Shown in pieces: positions 1-12,722 of a stretch of 64,000 bases of DNA. Source of the DNA: Toxoplasma gondii ME49. Lineage: Eukaryota; Apicomplexa; Conoidasida; Eucoccidiorida; Sarcocystidae. The position numbers and the translations under genes are program-made. The number at the start of each line of letters is the position of its first letter. The first letter of the stretch is position 1. The notes under the pieces were generated by a model. That model was given only the letters and a program-made list of their open reading frames with translations, ran no database searches and was not told where the DNA came from. Location of the stretch: positions 1,180,954 through 1,244,953 of the forward strand of contig NC_031470.1 of NCBI RefSeq assembly GCF_000006565.2. Reading direction: 5' to 3'.

Positions 1-2186
1 CGTTGAATAACAGCATGTGAGTCACTGCAGAAGGTTGCCTATTCGTCTTTGCGTACAGCTAATGTTGCGGACGATGTTCTGCGGTCTTCAGGCAGGCCCC
101 GAGTCGACGTTGCGCACAAGTGTACACATAGTATCATCGGTCCGACCCAGCTGATGGTAGCGAGAGATTATGGGAGACTATAGAGCTCCATCATCTCTTA
201 CAGCTCGCGTGTTGACCCCATATACCGCGTGCTTGACATTCAGTGCCAATCGATGAACTGTGTTGCGATCGCTTAACCCCAGCGTTGGTGTGGAACACGT
301 AAGGAGAGGGCTCCTGGATGTGATTACTGCGGAACCAACTCGCTACCGTGGAGCGGAATGTCTGGGAGACGCACTCGTACTGGCAGTTGCTGCAACCAAC
401 GCCGTACTAGAAACGCACACAGCACCTCATTCGGGGCTGTGACTTACTGTGCTTTCCCCTTTGCACCCGCAGTCAGTGAGTGCCTGCACAGGTCTAAGGT
501 TCTCAGCGACACCTTAGTTGAATAAGCGGTCGGGATCGTTCCAGGCACTACTACCGATTGTCAAAAGGGGGTGCCCAAGGAGCCCAGAGATGCTGCGACA
601 TGGCGGAGGCGTTCACGGGTCAGTGAGCCTGCAGGTGAATCATCCTGCCCGGCAGCCACTCTCCCAGTTCCGCAATCGAAAGCGACTCGACATGTGCGAG
701 GGGTGATGGGATTCGGAGGTCTTGTAAAAAGTGGAGCCACGGTTCGTGTGTCGGCCTGTTCTGTTGGCGTATATAATTGTTTCCGGAATAAACGATGAGT
801 ACTCCGTCGCCCCGAGGTGTGATGGGCAGTTAACTGCATTCGATCTGCGCATGTTTCTTCTTCTGTTGACGGCTGTAGAACGTAGGTACACCAGCCCCGT
901 TGGAAGCGATAAGTAAAAGCTTCAGGCATGGGCTTTGCCTGGTATCAAACATCTCAGGCAGGTTGTCTGCATTTATATTTTGCCCGTGTTCTCATGCTTG
1001 AGTTGCGTGACACCCAGACACTGGTTCCTGATTAATTTCGTCCAGAATGTAGGCACGAAATCTAACTCACTCTCTGAGGATATAGCCGAGCGAGATGCAG
1101 GGGAACCACCGGATCACGATAGGGATTGTTCCTCCTCTCTCCTGTAGGTTAGCAGTCATTTACCTTTGGCCCACCCACCTTACGGCCGATATTTTATAGC
1201 ATTCACGGGTGCACATGCTTGTGCATGTAGTGCGCCGTAGATGGACAAATGGTGTCAGCGTTTTCCTGATGTGCGCGAATCCAGTTCGTAAGGCGAATCG
1301 ATGTTCCGCACCGTACGCATGCATTGCTGTAACGACTTGACTAACGGTTTTAGATCGATTGGTACCAGCTCCCTGGTACGATTGTGATACGCTCCTGAAG
1401 ATCTTGTGGTGACCAGCCTGATCGCGTCGCTGAACGCAATTCTTGTGTGTCGTCGTGCCCCTTCTGTGCGTATTTGTTCAGCATGTGAGGACTACATCTG
1501 CTTGTAGTGGCAGACACGCATCTGATTGACCGAGTGTAGATTTATTTGGGACGCGAGAGGATCACATGGGCCGATGCAATGAACTGCCTGTGCTCCTTGG
1601 GCCGCCGGCAACCCCGGCACACCAGGTGAGCATAAAAAGATGGGAATGAGGATGACCACGCTCCCCCCGAGATGCCTCGGCGAGTGCAGACTTGGCCGCT
1701 GTTCTAACAGTGAAGGGGCGTTTAGAGACGCAGAATGGTGAATGACACAGCGAGGGATGCTCAGGCGCAGTTATCTCCTCTTACCACAGTCAGTACGAAT
1801 CAGCTGCACAAGGTGCATGGGCGAAAATGTAGAAAAAACGGCACATGGTGCCTCTGAAACAGTGGTGCTGAATCACCTTGTAGACATGAGATCACGCGAG
1901 TGCGGAGAAATACGGGACCGCTCCGTATACTCCCACCTTTTTAACATGCAGGTGAGCGAAAAGCTGTAGATTCCGATTGTTCTCGTATACTGGCAATCTG
2001 CGTAATGTTTGACGCCTGACACCTCACAGTCAGACGCCCCTTCTGGCATTCATTTCAAGTCGATTGATTTCCTGGGAGTCGAATCAATGCTCCTCGGAAA
2101 CGCTCTCAGCGAGTAAGGGGGGCGAACGAGTGGCTTCAGCAGAGCAGCGTAGATTGTCCATAGCGTGAGCGCGTTCTTGCCGAATG

Positions 2187-2217
2187 TATATATATATATA
2201 TATACATACATACATAT
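2187..2217. repeat. TA/CATA microsatellite
   Basis: An uninterrupted run of TA dinucleotides passes into three CATA/TACA units. It lies in the gene-poor left end of the window and has no coding context. Runs of this kind are common in apicomplexan intergenic DNA and vary in length between strains. Confidence 0.9.
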
Positions 2218-3686
2218 AGCCGGGATAGAACGGGGAAGCAAGCGGCGCATTCTGCCACTTTTTTCTGTCCGTTGCTGTGCATTGTAATGCGCGCTTACAT
2301 TGTGTGGCGGCAGCGGTGGTAGATGCAGGGATCGCTGGTCTGGTTAAGTTTTTTGGCGCGCAACGCCAGTTTGTAAGTGTTTGACCTTGAGGATGACAGG
2401 AGAATACAATGTTCCTCTTTGGATTTCGACGACGTGAACTTATCCTGTCTCACATATATCACGCTTCCCTTTTGCATATCGCCTGAGAGAGATGGATTGA
2501 AAACTGCAAGGTGTGTGGATGGTGCTCAAGGTTTAAGAACTCTGTGTCGCGAGTGTTTCTCGTTCACCAGATCGTGAGTGAGATAGCCAGAGTCGCCCGC
2601 AGAAAGGCAGAATCGCCAACCTCTTACAGACCGTCAGAACCGCCCTAACATCTCTTTGTTTCCTCCAGAGTGAAGACAAATGTCCGTGTGATGGGAATGC
2701 CTCCTGCACTACTACGGCCTCGATGGCCGTCTTCCTATGCAAATGTGCATTGTTTCTCAGCGTGTACGCCGCCGTGAAGGAAGCAGAAGCCGCCGGGAAT
2801 TGCGAAGATGTCTGCAAAAGACACGCCATGTTCGCTCGTCACTAGCGTAGACACATTCCGCAGTCACCAATGAAGAAGATGACCAGTGCGGGTTCGTCTG
2901 TGTAGTTTGTAAAAACGAGACTTGCCCTCACATCCTGTATTTCTGCTTAGTTCAACGTGCCACGCCGAGGGAAAAAAGGTCTACCGAGTGTATGACGCAG
3001 ACAGACGGGAAAAGGACGAACTGGATCAGGGCGGAAGCGTTGGACACTCCTTTTTCTGACTGAGGAATTGAAGCGATTGTCAACCCTGTGGCAATCATTC
3101 AGTCAGTATGTGCTCATCGACACAAAACGGCATGTGCAACTGTGGTGTGAGCCTCATCCGGTGTCGCTCTCTTCCATGTACAGATGATTTGGTTAAAAGC
3201 CGAATGCTCGGAAAATTAGCCTTGGTGACGCGTCTGCAAGGCCTGCGTGCCACGTTTGAAGGGGGTTGTGCGCCCGGCCTGTAATGACTGCACGGCGGGC
3301 ATCGTGGCTGTGGTTGGTTAACGGCTGCCTCAGATGAGAAACGACGAAGTTGCGTTGGTGAGAATGAGACAGTGCTGCCAAACATGGACTACACTGGTCG
3401 CGTTCCACAGACAGTAAGTTCCCGATCCGTTGAATTTGTTGAGTCTCTAAACCAGATGTGCAGCAGCGCTTGTGACCCAACACTGTTTCAACTCAAGCAG
3501 CCGCTGGCTTTCGCCTCCTCATGGCCTTGCCGAATGCCTGAGGAATGATGCAAGTTGGTTGTGTCTAAAGGCATTCGCGCAGAATAGACCGATCTGTTCA
3601 GTTTCCTGTCGGGTAAGGCTATTCAGAGCACTTAAACTGACAGGTGTTTCACCCACTCGCTGTTCAGGAAGTAGGGACATGAAACT

Positions 3687-4181
3687 ATGAATAGCCGTCA
3701 AGGAGGGAGGGCGAGGACAATCAAGAACTGCCTCTACAAAAACACATGTATTCGACAGATGTTCGAACATCTTCAGTGCCAATGGCAGATGAAGGCCGGA
3801 GGGGTCGAAAAGTTGCTTGCTGGACCTGACAACAGGTGTAGACCTACTCGTTGCCAGGGATCACAGAATGTGAAAATTGTTTACGACGCGGGTACCGCAG
3901 TTCGTAAGGTTGCCGCCAATGGAGCTACCGCGGAGATACCTCCTGCATCACCGTCGGTAGTCTGCACGAGTGGGTGGGGAAGCAAAGCTCGTGGGGGAGT
4001 GGAAATGGATCACACTCGGGATTCTTCCTCGGAATCCGACAGTCCTCGCGTTGGCCTTGTGTCTGATGACAAATCTTCCTCAGAAGGCAAGTTGGTGGCT
4101 TGCGCCTTTGTTGATCCACCGTGGATGAAACGGAAGGCAGACGAAAGTTCGTTTAGTTTCCTTACAGGTTTTCGTGAATGA
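3687..4181 (+). CDS. Candidate hypothetical protein, 164 codons
   Basis: An ATG-started frame of 164 codons ends in TGA. I recognise no domain. The second half has a Ser/Asp/Glu-rich low-complexity patch (DHTRDSSSESDSPR, then DDKSSSEGK) followed by a more ordered segment, VDPPWMKRKADESSFSFLTG. This composition resembles the disordered parts of the confident genes in the window. The sequence CTTACAG before GTTTTCG near the end could be a weak splice donor, so the true exon may be longer or part of a multi-exon gene. No upstream or downstream exon could be joined convincingly. It may equally be a chance ORF. Confidence 0.25.
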   Translation: MNSRQGGRARTIKNCLYKNTCIRQMFEHLQCQWQMKAGGVEKLLAGPDNRCRPTRCQGSQNVKIVYDAGTAVRKVAANGATAEIPPASPSVVCTSGWGSKARGGVEMDHTRDSSSESDSPRVGLVSDDKSSSEGKLVACAFVDPPWMKRKADESSFSFLTGFRE

Positions 4182-6457
4182 TATCGGCTCCATTGCCGCT
4201 GCATGTGTTTGATGTGGCAAATTCCTCAGGCGGTACGGCGGCGGTAGCTTCCTTGTCTATTCGAGCGTGAAGTCGCAGCTTGATAGGCCACACGCTCCGC
4301 GTTCATTATGGTTCTGTGACAAGCTCAGTAATCTCCCTTTTCCCGCTCTCTCTTCCTGCTGTATTTCACCGGGTGAGGCGATCAGTGACTCCCGAAGGTT
4401 TCTCCTGACGAGCGGCAGAGTTTAAAGACAGTGGCTGCGCACTGACGAAGTGGATCCATATGCGCTGTCGACACACGCACCAAAGCCGTCACCTGAGTCT
4501 GGGCTGTGCAACGTCGGAATTTTCAACGCCAGTCCGTGAGCTCTTCATGAACACGAAGCGACCTCCCAACGAAGGTTGTTCTTTTTTCGGTGCAAGCGAC
4601 GAAGTCAGGGCTTGAGATTGAATAGAACGATCTGCATTATCCGTTCAACGAGAGCGAATCAAATCGAGCGCCGTGGGAATCCGGCTCGTCGCAACACGCA
4701 CTCGTGTGTAATGTCACCTGGCAGAATGTTGGGACACGGCTTCCCAGGAGGTAAGCGATCGTTCTTGGTCACGTGGCTATCCTGTGCAGCTATTGTCCTA
4801 ACACGACCATGTACCTACGAGGGAAGCAGAATTGTAAAACGGGCGAGCATTGCAAAGTAGTGCAGTAGGTGCCGCCGGGAACTCATGCGCGCTGTGGCCA
4901 AGGAGGGCCACACGACCTCGTGAGACAACGCGCAGGCAATAAAACCCAAGGCAAGTGCCAAGCGGCCGTTTGCCAACGACTTGGCACGAATTATAGTGCC
5001 CCTACGGTGTCCGGGGGCCTTGCTACAGAGAGTGAGTCTTCACTGCCCCTCCTGCCTGTGCTGAGGAGCCTGTCATGCTACATAGAAGCTGTTCGATAAC
5101 CGGCGAACACTCCTGCGTGAGCCATGTTTTTTTTGACGTATCGCTGGTGTGAGTGGCACCATCGACTTCGGTATTAACGCTTGCTAGCTATGTGCATCTA
5201 TATTGGTACCGCATGCACGTGAAGAAATATGCTGCGTTGTCGGGTGCTCTTCTGCAGTACGTAAGCCAGCGCTCCGCAACAACTGCACAGCCAACTTCTG
5301 TTTGCATCGCTGCGACATCTCCAGGCCCCGGCTCACACTGCCAATCAACAGACCACACGGCTATCCCTCCATCAGGACCATTGCTGAAACGAGGCCGGCA
5401 TATTGTTGACTGAGGAGTTATATAATGGGCATTTTCAATTTATTCTAAGGTGTGAAACCACTGCTGCCGTCGGCAGTGTGAATAGCATCGGCAGAGAGCC
5501 GTTTTTCCTGTAGGTAGGTTATGGGTACGGTCATCTCACTGAAGTCATCTGCCCCATTTCGTGATAGAGGAAGCTGGTAGGAGACTGCAAAAATGAGTCT
5601 GCAATTGAGAAATTATGTCACTAGCATAACGACAGCGGGACTCATCCCCACTGTTAGTCCGTGCCTCCCCGTAGGTAACCCAACAGTCCCTTCCTTTCAG
5701 AGCCATAACAAGTGCCATAGCAGACGTGAGAATACACACAAAGTGCGTTGCCCCGTTTCGTCACATTTGCTGCTGCCAGTCTTGCCTCCGCTCAGAAACA
5801 GGATGAGGGGTGCCTGTGTTGTGTGTTTTTGTCACCTCGTTACAGCCGGTACGTTGACACGACAAATCATGGTAGAGATGCCGCGTCATTGTACAACCAG
5901 CCACAGCGGTACACCTCGTTGGAAAGGAGTGTGACGATCGCTGGGGCAGCTGTGTGTGTGTGATGCTGCTATCCACTGTTCGTCAGCACGACAAAAGCGA
6001 CGGCACCAAAAATTACTGGCGGCGCAGGCGCGTAAACAGAACTAACGAACAAAGTGACACGTGGACTGGAGTTTCGTGGGTCGGGAGGGAACAGAGGTAA
6101 ATATACTTTTAGATTTCCGTGCAGTTGTGGTTATGTCGGTGGTGGACGCTGCAAGGACAATCTGACTGAAAGGTACTAGTGGTCGAGTTAGAGGGAAGGA
6201 GTCACGCAATCCAGTCCACAGCTTCTGGTTTGCCGTTGTTTTGGTGGCAAGTCAGCAGGCGGTCCACACATGGTGGTGAGGGTGGTCGAAGGTACAGAAG
6301 TTTGGTGGGGGACGCTTCCACACACTTTGAAAGAACTATCGTAGCGTCGAAGAACCCAGGTTAACACTCGTCGTTCTAGTCTCGCCAACCGCTCAGTGTT
6401 TCAGAAGTTGAGGCATACAAGGAGAAACCACAGATTCTGCGAAAATAGCTGTTGATG

Positions 6458-6485
6458 AGCTAAAGGCTGACAGCTAAAGGCTGAC
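6458..6485. repeat. 14-bp tandem duplication
   Basis: The unit AGCTAAAGGCTGAC occurs twice head to tail with no mismatch (6458-6471 and 6472-6485). It lies in non-coding DNA about 1.5 kb beyond the 3' end of the GTP cyclohydrolase gene. It looks like a simple replication-slippage duplication. Confidence 0.85.
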
Positions 6486-7958
6486 ACCAAAGAGCGCTAA
6501 CACTTCAGAGTTAAGAAAAGACTGGCGGCATTCTGTGTGATATGACGATGCTGATGCGTTCGTTCTCAATGAAAATGCCGAAAGGTCAATGTTTCCGTAT
6601 TTGGTGGATCTGACTATTTCATTTCATTTGTCACTGCATTTCAAGCACAGTGTCATTACATGCAGAACTAAGCATACCCGAGGTCGAGGCAAACGGTCTG
6701 TCAGTGTCAAACCGTGCTTGAGCCACCTATAAACGTTACTGCAGCGCAGAAGCTTCCCCCCCTAAAAGCTTCCCTTCTATATTATTGCAGTGTAGCCGCT
6801 GGGGTGCAAGTTAGATCGCGTCGCCCCCCTCAGTGCAGAAGCTGATTTAACGGGCGCTAGTTATGCGTGGCAGTATGTGGCGTTAGTTGTACACATTCCT
6901 ACAGCCAGGCCTCGTCGACGAGTGCCTCCTTAGAAGCTTGCATGCCGAGCCCATGGCTTCTTGACCCTACTAAAGTACGTCAGGTGTCAACCAACTATAA
7001 AAGAGCAGCTGCCACACTATGAGAAACACCTGGCGGATTCTGGAGGCGAGTGGCTCTTATCGTAGATTGGGCGTTCCGCAACATCATTCGCTACCACCCC
7101 ACTCTCTACTCGGGTCTCGAATGCACGTTTGTCTGCACTAGACGGTGTCCGCTGTTTTTCCTTTCTGAACTTCGATGCGCATTCCCGTTCAAGATACGCC
7201 AGAGACGAGCCTCTTGTATACAGGCCAAGCAAAAACACGGACGCGAAAGCCATTCCTTCACCCTACGCAGCTGAATAATCACGTAAGACTCTACCACAGA
7301 ACAGACACTAGAACGTTGGAGAACGCACTTGCCAGAACATGTGCTCTTTTCGCAAGAGAAGACTGGCCATCGCCTTGCTGTCTGCCAGTCCCCCATGGTG
7401 CACCTGTCACCCGAATGGTCCTCACTGGATGCGGCGACATGTTATTTGCAGCAAAAATTGAATTCAGTCTAAAAAACGATCACACGACCAATTTTGCCGT
7501 TTGCAAGTCTATTACAACTAGACGCATCGCAGTGTGAATGTACCAAACAAGACACGGATCGCAGGAGAAGCATCCTATCGAAAGGACGGCAGCGGGTTGA
7601 CCCAAATGCTGATGTTCGGAGAGCCGCACCGTGGCGTGGCTCCCCATCGACACCTAGAACATCAAATACGGATAGATGCCACAAGCATTGTGGGTTGTGA
7701 CCCCATGATGGTTTTATGGAACTTCAAATTTTACAAACGGTCGGTTCACAGAACAGGCTACCTTGAATATTCAGGAATAAAGAGATCTATTGTTCTATTG
7801 GGGCCTCGTGGGAAGCGAATTGCCGCTTGACACCTTTGTCACGCAATGAACGGACTTCTGGGTGAACCAGCGGGAGGCGGGCGTGCAAAAGCAAGTTACC
7901 TCTTCTTCTGCACGGCGGAAAAAAACAGTTCCAGCAGACAAGAAACCCTTCCATCAAT

Positions 7959-10900
7959 TTATGTCCCAGCGGCAGCCTGCCGAAAAATCGACGACATGAA
8001 CTCGCTCCGCAGGGCAGGATCCGTTCTGAAGGCATGAAAAGGGAATAGACAAGCAGATGGGTTAATAAGGGCCGCACGCCTACTTCCAATACAAGGCCCA
8101 GCAGTTGTGCGCTTATCTTTGCCGTGTGAGCTAGCACCTTGTCTTGCCTCTACTCAGCCTGGGGAGCCAATGAAACACCTACGAAGCTGCCGCCAAGTGC
8201 GCGAGACAGGCAAACGGCCCGCGGGTGGAAAATCTACCATGGACGTCAAAATGAGTCGCAGGTGGGGCGTGCACACATCTTCACGCTCACTCGAACACGC
8301 CAAGGAAGGCTTTAGTCGTTGTCACGCTTCCAGGACTCGAAACGCCTCGCATCGCCATGCACATGTGACTGAAAACCAGACACACACAAGACAAACCAGT
8401 GACACTCCACTTCTCCAAGTCCAGACGGGCAACAACAGTCCTCAGCCGTGGCGAAGCCTGATCACATGATCCTATCCATACACAGAGTCCGCTACTACGT
8501 AAGATCCCCACAGGCACTGCCTCCAATCCTGCTGCGCCTGTTCCTCCAACATATTGACAAACTTTTCTCCAGTACAGATGTCCACCGTACAGCGCGACAG
8601 GAAGGTTCCTGGGACGCAGATACCCATGGGACATCGAGCAAGTCATGGGGGACCACACAACGCATTATGTGAGAATCGCCACTGTCTTGCTTTGCTTCCA
8701 CACAGAGCTTCAGCTTCTGCATCATTCCCCGCTTCGTCAGACAAACCTTACGTGCATTCGAGCAACACGGCGACTCCGCGAGGCTTCGCAACCTTCATCA
8801 CCGCCAGGGCGATCTGCTGAGTTAGCCTCTCCTGTGAAGCGCAGGTGACATTCAATGCACACAATACCGTATCGGTTACCAGGAAGCCCAGTTCCGTCTT
8901 TGCGGGCGAAGAAGTCACACAACGCGTTGTACCTGACTGCACGCCTTCTGGACTTTTTCGCTGTCACAAACCGTCAGGTGTTTCCATTCTCGGGTAATGC
9001 ACAGAGCGAAAGCTGCTGCTAGATGGCCTCTGTGTTAACCTCAGGAAAGCAAAACTCGCCCGCGAATGTCAACCGTCGTGCCCATGCAAATGCTTGTTAG
9101 TCAGGTGCTGCATTTCCATAATGAGAGTAGACGAAAGGAGTAACACGAATCGAAATATAAAGTACGTCAGGTTGTGTGCAGTGGCAATGCCAGGGACCTA
9201 CCTGGGCACCCTGGAAAAGTACTGCGCACAGCTCCGAGTTGCCTTGAAGTAGCAGAAATACTTACCTGGATCTGTAATCTGCGCGAGTAAATTTCCATTA
9301 TTCGCGCGAACTTGGAAATGCCCAACACATGCTTGTCGGGAATGTACCTGTGGGCAAGAGCAAGAACAAGACACGCAAGACGCAACACGAGGCATCTTTG
9401 AGAGCTACAGCGACAAGGTACAGCACGGAAATGGATCTTGAGAGAACCGTTCATCTGCTGTAAGGCAGAGGCAAAGCGAGACCTTCAGCCGTTTCGAAGT
9501 CTTCCCAGTCGAGTATTTCCAGCCGGCATAGTAGGAGACTCTGTTGGCATGCAGCGTCACTCACCATCGACTCCCGTCCGTGTTGAAAAGCCGCACCACC
9601 CCTGCCGTGTTTTGTGCGTGCATTCTGAGACGACGGTGCACCCCTTACCCAATGTGGCATTTGCCGAAGAAAGGGAGAAGGTGATGCTCACACAGAGAAC
9701 TGATATCGATACGCCCCACAGTGACCATCCCTTGTTTGCCGGCGAGATACTGGCCGTCTTCGTGTCCCTCTTCCACACTGAAGAGGGCATTCCGTATGAC
9801 ATCTGCATGCACAGCAGCGAACACACGCAGTTCATTCTATCGAAGGAGTTACGCGCTTGCAACCAGAGTACCATCTCATCACCTCAGCGAATGAACCACT
9901 AAAAACCGCATCTTGAAGATGCGAAGCACAGATGCACCAGTTCCCCCAATGATTCCTCCAAATCCCCGTACACTCTGCCCATCCTTTTCATTCGATGGGA
10001 AAGGCATTACCTTTTGGATCGGCACGGTATCCTCGAGAGAAAAACTCCATGGCAGCAGCAACTCTCTTCGGTGTCTCCCGCAAGCCTGCCCTAGTGACGT
10101 CTTCGCCCATGGCCTGACACACAGAGCCAGCACACGCAGAAGAAATCACGAGAATGGCCATTGCGACAATACCACCTTGTAACGAATCCATGGCGTATCT
10201 CGCCTACAAATCATCCACCACTCCAACCCCCGTAGAGGACACGTGTACGCTGTCCAAAGTCCTGGCCACTGAGAACGGCGCCGATCACGGGACGCTGTGG
10301 CGACTGTCACTTTCTGTCGTCTGCCCACTGTGAAAAAGGGAGATCAGAATTATTTTTAGCTTCAAGCACCGTCCATACGGCAGCATAAAAATTGCGTTGT
10401 CAGCGCCTAACAAAAACCCCTTGCTGATTTCTTTCTGACCACACACTTCGCAACCCGCTGTGCGGATGCTTGCCTCTTTGTTCCTGCCGATACCGATGAC
10501 AAGAGGCGTACTGGCGCCCGCGGTGGCTATATGAGGAACACGTATAGTACCCGCTACAGGCAGCAACATACAACGCTTACTCGGAGAATCATACGGACGC
10601 CTTCCTCAATCGCGTTTTTCTTGTCTTCTCCGAGACCTTGGTCAGTTGACTGGCGTGGGATGCGAGGCAGTTTTGAGACGTACGCAGCCGCAGGAACATC
10701 TGCAAGAGTCGAACTGAATTCTCGGCCACTTCTATTGTGCTGGGCATTGCTGGCCTGACACACCGTAGACCTGAAAGCCTCGGGTGTCACCCCGTATGAC
10801 GCCATCGCGGTACCACCTTGACCTTCACTGTGCTGGGTTTCTGCAGACCATTCTGTCAAGGGTGTTACTGATGTAGAATCATTCCTTCGTTTGGATAATT

Positions 10901-11708
10901 TCCCTCTTCTCCCCCTCCTGCGTCGTGCTCGATTTCGATCGCTTCGCGTAGCATCGAGAGACTGCTCGTCTCCTGTTCCACCGCCGTCACTGCAGCTGGT
11001 TCGGAGTTCACCTCTGAATCGAAGGGCCGGCGATGAAACTGTGGCGACAAGCTGTTCCTTGCTATTTACACCGTCTGAGCGAAAGCGCCGGGGATTTATG
11101 TGTGCGGAGCAACCGTTCGCTGCTCGTCGAAACACATGACTGCGGTCGGGTGGTGCCAACTTCTGATTCGGATCCTCATCGGTCGCACAGCCGTTGTTTT
11201 CGATATTGCAGCTGCCGCTTATGGTGCAGCCAACAGCGTACAGAGTCCGGGAAGTCCGCCTTCCGGTGTTATGAGTCCCTTCAAGGGTTCTAAGGTCGTG
11301 CCCGTCGTTGATGGACCTGTTGGTTTGAGAAAATGGCCTGCGCAAAGCCTCGGAAGACGATCTAGAATGGCTCGGCGGAACCGACCGTCCACCGGCATGC
11401 AGGAAGCCATGACGTTCCGAGCCAAAGTGTGCATTTACCTGAGGGTTGTCGTGCTTTCGCAGTTCATGTGTTGAGAGGGTCGGCTTGTCATTCGAAACGG
11501 GAACATGTCGACTCAAATCTCGGCCGCTGCTGCACGTGCTGATGCTACCCGTTCCCCCACCCCGATCAACGCTGCTTCCTCTACTTATGCGACGTGTGAC
11601 GCCGGGCGATCGAGGACGAGCCCTTTGGATATACGAAGCCAGTTTCCTTCGCGACTGAGCTTCTCGCTGCGATGAGAGACTTGCTGAGTCACTGAATGGC
11701 TTTTCCAT
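7959..11708 (-). CDS. GCH1: GTP cyclohydrolase I with long N-terminal extension
   Basis: Converts GTP to 7,8-dihydroneopterin triphosphate, the first step of de novo folate synthesis. Seven exons join in frame: 11708-10581, 10113-10011, 9802-9649, 9347-9266, 8831-8752, 8368-8291, 8025-7959, giving 563 residues. The catalytic core begins near residue 365 (EEGVRMILR, then GEDVTRAGLRETPKRVA). The zinc ligands expected of the family are present: Cys448 and His451 in SLCEHHLLPF, and Cys519 in THMCMAMRGV. Further family blocks are YIPDKHVLGISKFARI, EIYSRRLQIQERLTQQIA and the C-terminal ALRSEFMSSI. All introns are GT-AG with matching phases. Residues 1-360 are Ser/Arg-rich low complexity with no counterpart in bacterial or human enzymes; I see no signal peptide. 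The start is the first ATG of a frame continuous into the core. Identity of the core is very secure; the N-terminus is less so. Confidence 0.95.
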
Positions 11709-12689
11709 CCTGGATTACAGCACACAGCAACACCAGCCGTGTTAAGATCACGGAAAACACGCTGTGGCGCCGAATGTCAAACTGAACTTCACAGCATTCC
11801 CCAAGCCACGTGCTGCCCCGCGCGAGACCAAATGCACTAAAGCCGTGAAGTCGCTAATGAGGGAGGTGACCATATCCAACCTACACAAGTTGCAGTCGAA
11901 GCCAATCCCCTTCCAAAGAAAGCCGCCGGAAAACGACGATCGAGAGGATCGGAAATGTCCCGAGAGGTACCCGCTGGAGCTGCAAGCCCAACAGACTTTT
12001 ATGTGGGGTGTCGGTTCAGTTGCTTCTTGACTTTCAGTTGTTTGACACGATCGATGAGAAGTCAAGGAATGATCCCTTTGCGCGGCTGGCTGCCATCAAA
12101 AGAAACGTAGCGTTGGAGGGGGGGGTGGTCTGTACTGTACACTCGCATCGCAGCCCCGAGATTCTAACGCCACAGTGGCATGCGGGTTTGTCCTGAATAG
12201 TCACAAGTACAGCATCTACTTGGTTTTCAAAACCGAACCAACAAACGTCGAAATACTCACTGAACAATCAACAAGTAACGATGAATTTACCGGAGAATCT
12301 CTTCCTAGTTGACGAAATGGCAAAAACTCTTGACACGAAACAGGGCGAAAAAATTGACAAGCGCTCCAGTAATACCGCTTGGGAAAATGAGTCAACAATG
12401 AAAAGATATGTCATTGTCGATGCCGAAATCAGAACATACCAAATCTCTTGGAGTCACAGGAGCACCTCATGTCTTGCACACCAGCCGAATGGTGGTGCCA
12501 GACTGCGCCGCAAAGTGAAGTTTTACGGGTTTTCAGGGCTGTGACAGGTGCGTTTGGTGGGGAGGCAGATTTACGGAAAGCTACAGCTTTCAGTTTTCCC
12601 ACGAGAAGTCTCAAAAGAAGAACGAGACAGATGCTTAACTTCAGACATCTGCAAGGCATACCGGAAGGCGGATCTTTTGCTTGGAAAAC

Positions 12690-12722
12690 GGGATAGGGGG
12701 GGAGAGGGGGGGAGAAGCGGGG
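12690..12722 (+). other. G-quadruplex motif
   Basis: Four G-runs of 3, 7, 7 and 4 bases are separated by ATA, AGA and AGAAGC. This satisfies the usual four-run, short-loop definition of an intramolecular G-quadruplex on the plus strand. It lies between divergent genes, 2.7 kb upstream of the CCCH gene start and 1 kb upstream of the GCH1 start. Confidence 0.7.

Larger units (their letters stand above)
1..7958. other. Long stretch without a recognisable gene
   Basis: I see no protein family, tRNA or other RNA gene on either strand here. Open frames are short, poor in the C/G-ending codons typical of the real genes in this window, and lack plausible splice partners. The stretch holds a TA/CATA microsatellite near 2.2 kb, a 14-bp tandem duplication near 6.46 kb and one candidate ORF at 3687-4181, all listed separately. 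The last few hundred bases are probably the 3' untranslated and downstream region of the GTP cyclohydrolase I gene, which ends at 7959 on the minus strand. A lineage-specific or non-coding RNA gene could have been missed. Confidence 0.5.

Noticed and set aside
4640..4863. Degenerate CCCH-like peptide (YLRGKQNCKTGEHC) that could be joined to an upstream open segment
   Set aside because: The phases match, but the intron would be only about 39 bases, too short for this lineage, and the first Cys and final His of the finger are missing.
9438..9902. Plus-strand 154-codon ORF
   Set aside because: Antisense to the exon carrying the CEHH zinc motif of GTP cyclohydrolase I; no domain of its own.
10285..10569. 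Minus-strand 94-codon ORF within GCH1
   Set aside because: It lies wholly in intron 1. Exons 1 and 2 join in phase across it and restore the conserved enzyme sequence without it.
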